Source of the DNA: JAVJSD01 sp040219575
Lineage (GTDB): Bacteria > Planctomycetota > Planctomycetia > Pirellulales > Pirellulaceae
Assembly (NCBI GenBank): GCA_040219575.1
Contig: JAVJSD010000022.1
Coordinates: forward strand, 62,001-126,000
Length of the DNA: 64,000 bases
Direction: 5' to 3'
The position numbers and the translations under genes are program-made. Position 1 is the first letter of the stretch, and each line of letters opens with the position of its first letter. The notes under the pieces were generated by a model that did no database searches, was not told the origin of the DNA, and saw nothing but the letters and a program-made list of their open reading frames with translations. Shown here piece by piece: positions 1-7,215 of the stretch.

Positions 1-2
1 TG

Positions 3-1706
3 CTCACCGAGGAGCAGATTCGAGCCACTGGGGAGACCTACGCCCTGGAGGTGCTGCGGAACGTCATGGGGTTGGACGTGGTGCAGTCGGGCGGACCGGG
101 CCGCAACGCCACCGTCTTCATGCGGGGCGCCAATTCGAATCAGACGAAGGTGCTGCTCGACGGCATTCCCATCAACGACCCGAGCAGCCCTTCCCGCGCG
201 TTCGACTTTTCGTTTTTGACCACCGAGAACATCCAACAGATCGAGATCGTCCGCGGGCCGCAAAGCCTGACCTACGGTTCGGACGCCATCGGCGGCGTGA
301 TCAACATCATCACCAAACGCGGCGAAGGCCCCCCGCGGGTGCGCGTGGGCGCTCAAGGCGGCAGTTTCGGCACCTGGCAGAACGACGTCAACATCAGCGG
401 CGGCGGCGACTTGGCGTATTATTCCTTCGGTACGTCGTATTTCGAGAACGAAGGCTTCTCCGCCGTCAGCCAACGCTTCGGCGGATTCGAGAACGACGGC
501 TACCGCAACGCCAACTTCTCCGGCCGTTACGGAATCACCCTTGGCGACGCGCTGAACGTCGACTACGTGTTTCGCTACATCGACGCCGACAGCGACATCG
601 ACAACTTCCTGGCCGATAATCTGATTCGCCAGAACCGGCTCAACGCCTTTTTCAACCGCGTGCAGGTGCAGTCGTTGGCCTTCGACGGGTTGCTCGAGAA
701 CAAGTTCGGTTTCAGCCTGACGGACTACCAACGGCTCGACACCGATTCCGGCTTCTTCGGCACGCCTCGGTTCAACGGCCAGACGCGGGTGGTCGACTGG
801 CAGACGAATCTGTTGGTGATGAACAACAACACGCTGATGGCGGGCATCGACTACCAGCAGGAAGAGGCGTCTTCGACATCCCTCTCCATGCAGGAGCAGA
901 GTCTGGCTGGCGTGTACGTGCAGGACCGATTCAACTTCGGCGACATGTCGTACACGACCGTCGGCGTACGGTGGGACAACCACAGCCGGGCGGGGCAGGC
1001 GCAGACCTATCGCTTCACACAGCTATTTCCTATCTACGCCACGGGAACCGGTATTCACGGAAGCATCGGCCGAGGCTTCCGCGCTCCGACGATTGATGAA
1101 ATCTTCGGCGTGGTCGGCAACCCCGATTTGCAGCCAGAGTTTAGCAAGGGTTGGGATGTGGGATGCCGTCAACAATTGATCGACGACACGCTGTTTTTCG
1201 ACGTGACCTATTTCCGCAACGACTTCAACAACCTGATTGTGTTCGATCCCACCTTGCCCGGCCCGTTCGGCGGCGCGCTGAACAATGTGCAGTCAGCGAT
1301 CGCCTCGGGTATGGAGACAACGGCCTCGTGCCAGCTGACGCGCGACATGTTCGTCAACGCGTCGTACACGTTGACCGACACCGAGAATCTCGACACCGGG
1401 GCCCAACTCCTGCGCCGCCCGCGCAACAAGATGACGCTGCAAGTCAGCAAGTCGTTCTTTGACGACCTGGCGACGGTCAACCTGTACACCAACTTCATCG
1501 GCAAGCGCCGCGACATCGACGACCTGGGAGGCGTCACGCAGTTGAACAACTACACCGTCGTGAACGTTTCCGGCACTTGCTGGCTGACCGACCGTTGGCA
1601 GTTGTTCGTACGGGGCGACAACCTGACCGACGCCGATTACGAAGAGGTGTTCGGCTTCGCGACTCCCGGGATATCGGGTTACGCAGGACTGCGGTTTGTG
1701 CAGTGA
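3..1706 (+). CDS. TonB-dependent outer-membrane receptor (5' partial)
   Basis: Outer-membrane beta-barrel receptor that imports a scarce ligand (vitamin B12, siderophore or similar) using energy passed on by TonB. The reading frame is open to the window edge, so the signal peptide and TonB box are missing; the visible part begins inside the plug domain. The plug shows the typical segment GANSNQTKVLLDGIPINDP followed by IEIVRGPQSLTYGSDAIGGV. The rest alternates short beta strands and ends in an aromatic-rich strand (ISGYAGLRFVQ), as expected for BamA-dependent insertion. The barrel is most like the BtuB/cobalamin group by general pattern, but the substrate cannot be fixed. A TonB gene converges on it from the other strand, separated by a 79-bp inverted repeat, so the two parts of the uptake system are neighbours but not one operon. 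Confidence 0.9.
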   Translation, partial: LTEEQIRATGETYALEVLRNVMGLDVVQSGGPGRNATVFMRGANSNQTKVLLDGIPINDPSSPSRAFDFSFLTTENIQQIEIVRGPQSLTYGSDAIGGVINIITKRGEGPPRVRVGAQGGSFGTWQNDVNISGGGDLAYYSFGTSYFENEGFSAVSQRFGGFENDGYRNANFSGRYGITLGDALNVDYVFRYIDADSDIDNFLADNLIRQNRLNAFFNRVQVQSLAFDGLLENKFGFSLTDYQRLDTDSGFFGTPRFNGQTRVVDWQTNLLVMNNNTLMAGIDYQQEEASSTSLSMQEQSLAGVYVQDRFNFGDMSYTTVGVRWDNHSRAGQAQTYRFTQLFPIYATGTGIHGSIGRGFRAPTIDEIFGVVGNPDLQPEFSKGWDVGCRQQLIDDTLFFDVTYFRNDFNNLIVFDPTLPGPFGGALNNVQSAIASGMETTASCQLTRDMFVNASYTLTDTENLDTGAQLLRRPRNKMTLQVSKSFFDDLATVNLYTNFIGKRRDIDDLGGVTQLNNYTVVNVSGTCWLTDRWQLFVRGDNLTDADYEEVFGFATPGISGYAGLRFVQ

Positions 1707-1747
1707 GTTGATATCAGACTGCAGATCGGAAGAAGAACGACGAGGCA

Positions 1748-1826
1748 AACCGCTGATGGACGCTGATAAAACGCTAATGGCTTGAAGTTCTCCTCATTAG
1801 CGTCGTATCAGCGTTCATCAGCGGTT
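1748..1826. repeat. Imperfect inverted repeat between convergent genes
   Basis: Two 32-base arms (1748-1779 and 1795-1826) are near-perfect reverse complements, built around CGCTGATGGACGCTGATAA and its complement, with a 15-base loop. It fills most of the gap between the convergent receptor and TonB genes. It could work as a bidirectional terminator, but it has no T-tract and looks like a dispersed palindromic (REP or MITE-like) element. Confidence 0.7.
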
Positions 1827-1838
1827 CCTCCGGAATTC

Positions 1839-2963
1839 TCATTTTGGTTTGTCGATGACGAATCGAATCGGCACGGCGATCTCCATTTCGACGGGGACGC
1901 CGGCCTGGCGGGCGGGTTCGAATCGCCAGCGGCGGATGACGTCGAGGGCGGCCTCGTCGAACGCGGCGTGGCCGCTGCCGCGGTAGATCGAAGCGGCCCG
2001 CACCTTGCCGTCAATGCCCACCCGCACGCGCAGCTTCACCAGCCCGGTGACGCCGCGACGCCGCAGATCCGCGGGATAAACGGGCTGCGGAAACTCGACC
2101 TTGCTGGGCAGCGCGTCGGTGTCGAAGCCGCGGTTCTCCTGCGAAGCCATCGAGGCCGCCGACGCCGGACTGGCGGCGGTCGCTTCGGCGGCGGTGGGCG
2201 TCACCGGCACCTTGGTCTTGGCCAGCTGCGGAGCGTCGACTTCCTCCGTCGTCGGCGAGGCCGATTTCGGAATATCGGACGACGGCTCGCCGACATTGGC
2301 CCGTGAGGACTCGGCCTGGGAAGGCTCAAGCGGCAATGGTCCGGGACCAGAGAGGGCCTCCGCCTCCATCGTACCATCCGACGGCTCGGAACGGGGCGGT
2401 TCGAGCAATGTGGCTTCCGTGACATCGGTCGCATCCAATTCGGGCAGCGGCTCCAACTCGACCTGCGTCGGCGGCTGCAGTGAAACGTCGATCTGCATGG
2501 GGGCCGGCGCCGCCGACGCCGAAGGAACCGACAGCGCCAGCGCCACGGAATCCACCCCGCTCGGCGGCGGCATCAGGGTCGGCCCGTAGTGATGCGACAG
2601 CCAGACCGCGCCGAGCGCCGTGGCGGCGTGAACGGTGAGGCTTCCCACCGAGGCGGCCAACACTTGTGCGCCCGAACCGTGAGCCAGCGCGGCGCCTTGG
2701 GCGTCATGGGCGAAGCGTCCCAGCAGAATCAGCCAGCCCTCGGCGACGCCCCACAGCCCGGCCACCCCCAGCGTGCAAATCGTCAAGGCGAGTTGCAGCA
2801 GCGCGATCCGCCGGTATCCCAGATAGAACCGGTGCGCCCCGAGACCGCCGAGCGCCACTCCCAACAGCGCCGCGATCAACCGCGACCGCCGCCGGGAGGC
2901 GACCGCCGTGTTGATGTGGATGCAGGCCGCTTCCTGCGACCGGGGAGACTCGTGGCTCGTCAT
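1839..2963 (-). CDS. TonB energy transducer with N-terminal TM2 domain
   Basis: Inner-membrane protein that couples proton motive force to outer-membrane receptors. From the chosen start (MTSHESPRSQ, 374 residues) it has a TM2-like pair of hydrophobic helices (ALGGLGAHRFYLGYRR then LTICTLGVAGLWGV), a further hydrophobic segment (SLTVHAATALGAVWL), a long Pro/Glu/Ala-rich periplasmic linker, and a C-terminal TonB domain (FPQPVYPADLRRRGVTGLV, then FDEAALDVIRRWRFEPA). The frame stays open upstream to 3137, but that part holds a repeated CGCTTCGGCTACCGCGGCTT block also seen at 5237 and has low-complexity translation, so I excluded it; a start at 2984 (MRQPELF) is also possible. No good Shine-Dalgarno precedes either start. 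A TM2 domain joined to TonB is not the usual arrangement. Confidence 0.85.
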   Translation of the reverse strand: MTSHESPRSQEAACIHINTAVASRRRSRLIAALLGVALGGLGAHRFYLGYRRIALLQLALTICTLGVAGLWGVAEGWLILLGRFAHDAQGAALAHGSGAQVLAASVGSLTVHAATALGAVWLSHHYGPTLMPPPSGVDSVALALSVPSASAAPAPMQIDVSLQPPTQVELEPLPELDATDVTEATLLEPPRSEPSDGTMEAEALSGPGPLPLEPSQAESSRANVGEPSSDIPKSASPTTEEVDAPQLAKTKVPVTPTAAEATAASPASAASMASQENRGFDTDALPSKVEFPQPVYPADLRRRGVTGLVKLRVRVGIDGKVRAASIYRGSGHAAFDEAALDVIRRWRFEPARQAGVPVEMEIAVPIRFVIDKPK

Positions 2964-3150
2964 GAACAGTTCGGGCTGGCGCATGCCAGCGGGGAAGGCG
3001 AAGGAGGGTAGCGAGGCCGCCGCTGCGCCGCGGCACGCTCGCAGTGTATCCTCTTCCCCGCCGCTTCGGCTACCGCGGCTTGACGCCTGCCCTGCTCCAA
3101 GCAGGTCGCTGGCAGCACCGCCAAACCGCGGAATCACTCATGCAATACGA

Positions 3151-4962
3151 TCAACGAATATCCGGCCGCTTGTAAACGTAAATCACCAAGCCGTCCTTCT
3201 TGTCGCCTCCGAAGCCGTAGGCCAGATGTTTCTGCGGAAACACGGATCCCTTGGGACCTGCCTGAGCGATCTGGGGGAACAGCCACTCGCCTCCCTCGGG
3301 CGTTTGCCCCCAGTTCTTGCGCGTGATGCTCCCGCCCGCCTCCAGCTGCCCAGGTACGACCACCGCGACGTGCCCGTGGGCGCTCGTCTCGGCGCTCGGG
3401 TTCTTCCAGCCGACGACCACCAGGCTCCCTTCGTTCGCCAGTCGCTGCGCCATGCCGAATCGCTCCTGGAGCGTGAGGCGGACGCCGGTTCGGGCCGGCC
3501 CGTCGTGGACGACGGTCCAGTTCTCGCGGTCCTTGCGCATCGCATCGACGATCATATTGGCCTTCATTCCGTCGAAGCCCTTGTACCCATAGGTGCGGCG
3601 AGCGAACTCCTGCACAAAGAAGTTGCACTTCGTGGCGCCGGTGACCGGATCGGGATCGTAGCGTCCGCTGTCGACAAGAGCTTTGGCGACGGCGTCCAGC
3701 GGCTCGAGCGGATTCCGCCCGGCCGATCCGGCCGCGACCGATCCCGGTTGCACGTTCAGCGTCTCCGCCAGGCGATTCAGTTCATCGGCCCGCTCGTCGA
3801 GCGTGGTCATCCGCTGCTGAAGATTCGTGAATCGTTGGTCAAGCTCTGCGAGCATCCGATCGAATTCGACCTTGTGTTGATCGATCGCCTTACCGTGGGC
3901 CTCCAGCTCACCGCCTCGTTTCTCGAGTTCGGTCAGCCGGCTCTTCAGCAACTCGGCCACACGGTCCAGCGCGGTTTTCCGAAAGGCAACCGCATTATTT
4001 CTCGACTCCAGTTCGATTCGTCGAGTGGACAAGCGCACCCGGCGGTTGTCGAGCGCCTCTTTCTGCTTGTCCAATTCAGCCCGGCGACGATTCAACTCGG
4101 TGAGCTGCTCGTCGAGGCGATCCGCCGCGGAGTTGATCTCGCGCGACTTGGCGTCGAGGTAGGCCTTGTCGTTGTTGAGACGGCCGAATCGCTGGTCAAG
4201 GCCGCTCTTGAGCGAATCCAACTGGCTGCCGCGCCGATCGAGCTCCGCCTTCCACCGCACCAGCCGGTCGTGCCAGATCTGCGTCCGCTGGTTCTCGGGC
4301 AGCGAGTTGTACTGGCTGACCTCGCTCTCGTAGGCGGCCACCTCGCGTTCGAACGAACTCACGGCGCCTTCATACTCCGCCGAATCCGAGTTGTACGCGG
4401 CGAGTCTCGCCTCGTACTCGGCGAGTTGCCCGTGAAATTGCTGCACGGCCTGTTCGTGGCTCTCCAGGTCGCTGTTGTAGGTGCCGACGTCGTTCTCGTA
4501 GTATCGCACTTGGGCGCTGTGCAGTTCGACGTCGCTTTCATACGACGCCGTCTCCTTCTCGTAGCGGCTTAACTCTTCCTCGTGACGTGTGGCATCGGCG
4601 TTGTGCTCGTCGACGCTGCGCCCGTAGTCATCGATCTCCTCCGCCAACGACTTGTCGTCGTTGGTCCAGGCGTCGACGTCACGCTGATGGACTTCGACCT
4701 CCTGATTGTGGGCCTCCACCGCCCGCTCGTAGGCTTCCTTGTCGGCCAGGTACTTGGTCCACTCCTGCTGAAACTCTGCAAGCTCGTCGTTGTGCTCGGC
4801 GATCATCCCGGCGAGTTGCTCCGCCGTAGGTGCTGCATCCGGAGCAGCGGCCGAGGCGCCGTCTTGCCCAAAAACGCCGGCGGTCGTCAGAAACATCAGC
4901 ACAAACGCGGCCAACACAGACAGGACGAAGATTTTCGTCCCGAAGAGGCTTTGGGCGTTCAT
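3151..4962 (-). CDS. Coiled-coil protein with C-terminal CHAP/NlpC-like domain
   Basis: A 603-residue secreted or membrane-anchored protein. Residues 8-32 form a hydrophobic signal or anchor (FVLSVLAAFVLMFLTTAGV). Residues 57-218 are 24 uninterrupted heptads in which one fixed position is His, Tyr, Phe or Trp every seven residues, the single exception being Leu106. Residues 241-402 are 24 further heptads with Leu (or Ile, Val, Phe) every seven residues, usually followed by Asp or Asn. Residues 435-603 form a globular domain with Cys446 in KCNFFVQEF and His529/His531 in HGHVAVVVPG, which fits a CHAP or NlpC/P60-like cysteine amidase or peptidase. I infer a cell-envelope hydrolase or structural spacer. 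The start is well supported: AAAAGGAGGT lies at 4968-4977. The coiled coil is sure; enzymatic activity is not shown. Confidence 0.85.
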   Translation of the reverse strand: MNAQSLFGTKIFVLSVLAAFVLMFLTTAGVFGQDGASAAAPDAAPTAEQLAGMIAEHNDELAEFQQEWTKYLADKEAYERAVEAHNQEVEVHQRDVDAWTNDDKSLAEEIDDYGRSVDEHNADATRHEEELSRYEKETASYESDVELHSAQVRYYENDVGTYNSDLESHEQAVQQFHGQLAEYEARLAAYNSDSAEYEGAVSSFEREVAAYESEVSQYNSLPENQRTQIWHDRLVRWKAELDRRGSQLDSLKSGLDQRFGRLNNDKAYLDAKSREINSAADRLDEQLTELNRRRAELDKQKEALDNRRVRLSTRRIELESRNNAVAFRKTALDRVAELLKSRLTELEKRGGELEAHGKAIDQHKVEFDRMLAELDQRFTNLQQRMTTLDERADELNRLAETLNVQPGSVAAGSAGRNPLEPLDAVAKALVDSGRYDPDPVTGATKCNFFVQEFARRTYGYKGFDGMKANMIVDAMRKDRENWTVVHDGPARTGVRLTLQERFGMAQRLANEGSLVVVGWKNPSAETSAHGHVAVVVPGQLEAGGSITRKNWGQTPEGGEWLFPQIAQAGPKGSVFPQKHLAYGFGGDKKDGLVIYVYKRPDIR

Positions 4963-5257
4963 GACGCACCTCCTTTTGCCCCCTGAGGCCCCACACCATC
5001 CTCAGGGTGCAATTCTCATTCCCGCGTCGGCCGCGCCCCCGCACAGCTCTCAGCGCATTTCGCCGCCGGTCGCGTAAGCATGGTGAGATGCTGCGAATCC
5101 AGCCAAGTATCCGACCTGCCCTCGTTGCCCGCGTCCATTCGGCCCAAGGCTGGCATTCACCGCCTGCCGAAGGACGATTCGCCGTTCGCCTTTCAGTCGT
5201 GCATCGAAGCACGCGTGTGACGCCAATCCGCACAGCCGCCGCTTCGGCTACCGCGGC
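4963..5257. other. Intergenic gap between two minus-strand genes
   Basis: No convincing gene. It contains the strong ribosome binding site of the coiled-coil gene (4968-4977) and, at 5237-5256, a copy of the block CGCTTCGGCTACCGCGGCTT that also occurs at 3062-3081 next to the TonB gene. Confidence 0.5.
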
Positions 5258-6547
5258 TTACTCCGGCGTGCCGATGCAGAACAGGTGCTCGTGGCCGCGA
5301 ATGTACAAGCAGCCCTGGCTGATGGCGGGGGAACTGGAGACGACCTCGCCCAGGGGGCAATCGGCGATTCGCTCGAATTCGGGCCCCGCCCGGAGGACGG
5401 TCGTCACCCCCTGGTCGGCGACGAAATAAACCAAGCCGTCAGCCGCCACGGGCGATGCGCTGAACCGCGTGCCGATGCGGGCCATCCAGTGCCTCTCCCC
5501 CGTGGCCGCCTCGAAGCAGCTGCCGATGCCGTCGTCGGAGACCAGCACCAGGTAAGGGCCGACAATGATCGGCGAGGGAACGTACGCCGCCCCGCGCTTC
5601 TCGCGCCACACGATGTGGCTGTCGGTGATGTCGCCTTCGCCGTCGGGCCGAATGGCGACGATGTGATGTTCGGGGAAGCCGGCCGTGAGGTAGACGTACT
5701 TGCCGTCGTCGACCATCGAGGCCACGAACTGCTCCGTCGGTCCCTCCATGCTCCAGTAGCTCTCGCCGGTCTTGGGGTTGTAGCTGACCACCGACTGGCT
5801 GCCAGAGAGCACCATCTGCGTGCGGCCGGCCAGGTCGCGGATGATGGGCGTGGCGTAGCTGCGGATCCCGTGCTCGCGTTTTACGCGCCAGCGTTGCTTG
5901 CCGGTGTCGCGGTCGAGGGCCACCAGGTACGAGTCGCCGTCGTGGTCGCCGTTGAGGATCACCAGGCCTTCGTGCAAAACGGGGTTGCTGCAGAAGCCGT
6001 GGGCGCTGATGAACTCTCCCACCTTCGACTTCCAATGCAGCTTGCCGTCGAAGTCGTAGGCGGCCACGACGATTTCGCCGGGGGTGACCGGCCGCTCGCG
6101 CCCGACGTTGGGCGCCGGGATCGTGTGGCCGTCGATCTCTAGGAACGACACGAACACCAATTCGCCGTCGGTAGCGGGTGTCGCGGAAGCGTGGCTGTTG
6201 AGGTTGTGCTTGGTCTCCAACTGCGACTCGAGGACCGTCTGCGTCCACAGCGTCTCGCCGCTCTCGCGATCGAGGCACAGCAGCACGCGCTGTTGGCGGT
6301 CGGGCAGGCAGGAGGTCAAAAACAGACGGTCGTCCCACACCACGGGCGACGAGTGCCCCTCGCCGGGGATTTCCACCTTCCAGCGGATGTTCTCGCCGGT
6401 CGTGCCGTCCCACGAGGTGGGTAAGTCTTTCTCCAGGCTGCTGCCGTCGCCGCGCGGCCCCCGCCATCCGGACCAGTTCTCCGCCTGAGCCGAAAGCGCG
6501 AACGCCCCGATGGCGAACATCCAACACGCTACGATTCGCAACCTCAT
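5258..6547 (-). CDS. Secreted PQQ-like beta-propeller repeat protein
   Basis: A 429-residue exported protein with PQQ/pyrrolo-quinoline-quinone-type WD-like repeats. The chosen start gives a clean signal peptide (MRLRIVACWMFAIGAFALSA) before ENWSGWRGPRGDG, the usual beginning of planctomycete proteins of this kind. Repeated blades contain LDRESGETLWT, YDFDGKLHWKS, LDRDTGKQRW, YNPKTGESYWS and EAATGERHW, spaced about 40-60 residues apart. No catalytic residues of quinoprotein dehydrogenases are evident, so it is more likely a structural or binding propeller than an enzyme. The frame extends 12 codons upstream (start 6583), but that addition would spoil the signal peptide. Function in the cell is unknown. 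Confidence 0.88.
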   Translation of the reverse strand: MRLRIVACWMFAIGAFALSAQAENWSGWRGPRGDGSSLEKDLPTSWDGTTGENIRWKVEIPGEGHSSPVVWDDRLFLTSCLPDRQQRVLLCLDRESGETLWTQTVLESQLETKHNLNSHASATPATDGELVFVSFLEIDGHTIPAPNVGRERPVTPGEIVVAAYDFDGKLHWKSKVGEFISAHGFCSNPVLHEGLVILNGDHDGDSYLVALDRDTGKQRWRVKREHGIRSYATPIIRDLAGRTQMVLSGSQSVVSYNPKTGESYWSMEGPTEQFVASMVDDGKYVYLTAGFPEHHIVAIRPDGEGDITDSHIVWREKRGAAYVPSPIIVGPYLVLVSDDGIGSCFEAATGERHWMARIGTRFSASPVAADGLVYFVADQGVTTVLRAGPEFERIADCPLGEVVSSSPAISQGCLYIRGHEHLFCIGTPE

Positions 6548-6670
6548 CAGTAGACTCCAACTACATTCGATGATTTGATTCAAAGTTCGCCCATTGTAGT
6601 CGAACCTCGAATGCGGTGCATTTGTTGCATTTATATCGTGAGCAGTTGACGAGAAACTCGCTCTCAGATC

Positions 6671-6871
6671 TCATTGCCGGCTCAGTTCGATTCGTCGCCG
6701 GAGATGTTGCTCAACTTCCTCGTCGTCGGCGTGAGGATACTGATGCCGAATGCCAGCCCGGGCCACGTTGCACGCGAACTCGTGCAGGTCAAGCGCGATC
6801 TTCAACCGCTGCTCCCCGGTCATCGCCCGATAGTGTTGAATCTGTTGTTGCAGGGCGTCTTCGGGGGACAT
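6671..6871 (-). CDS. Small antitoxin-like protein (Rv0078B-related type)
   Basis: A 66-residue helical protein: MSPEDALQQQIQHYRAMTG, then LKIALDLHEFACNVARAGI, then a charged C-terminus (DDEEVEQHLRRRIELSRQ). The combination of a L-x-x-A-x-x-L-x-E/D-x-A core with a following R-x-x-H/Y-P-x-A/G-D/E stretch resembles small proteins annotated as Rv0078B-related antitoxins, which usually sit beside a nucleotidyltransferase-like or Rv0078A-like partner. No such partner is visible on either side here, so if real it is an orphan. The start has no strong Shine-Dalgarno. Family assignment is from memory of the pattern and is moderate; that it is a true gene is more likely than not. Confidence 0.6.
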   Translation of the reverse strand: MSPEDALQQQIQHYRAMTGEQRLKIALDLHEFACNVARAGIRHQYPHADDEEVEQHLRRRIELSRQ

Positions 6872-7215
6872 GGAGATATGCGAGTTGGTGGACCGATGGA
6901 ACGGAGGACACCGTCGACGAAGTTGATTCTTGCACGTCGAAGCGGCACTGAGAAGACGACGCAGTAAACCGCCAAATTGAGGGAAGCGGCGAGCGTCGCG
7001 GCGTCAGCCCGACGTGCTCATCGCGGCAGGCAATTCGCTGCGGCTCGATGACAAATCCGCCCCATGAGGGAACGAATTTCGCACCGTGGTCGTCTAATCC
7101 CGCGTCGGGCTGTCCGCAGTTGGTGGATGCTTGGCCGCTCTACCGCAACCTGTGCGGTGGCAAAAGGTTACACGTCTCGTGCAGTGCCCGCTCGCGGCAC
7201 AAGGAGGAAAGTGTC
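6872..7215. other. Intergenic region with half-copy of a palindromic repeat
   Basis: No gene that I can support. At 6987-7016 there is a half copy (GGCGAGCGTCGCGGCGTCAG and on to GACGTGCT) of the arm of the inverted repeat found at 45151-45246. The last 15 bases hold the ribosome binding site AAGGAGG (7201-7207) of the VIT/vWA gene. The other small open frames here lack ribosome binding sites and plausible protein composition. Confidence 0.5.

Noticed and set aside
2908..4572. Open frame of 554 residues on the plus strand
   Set aside because: Antisense to the heptad-repeat protein; the apparent periodicity in its translation is only the shadow of the true repeat.
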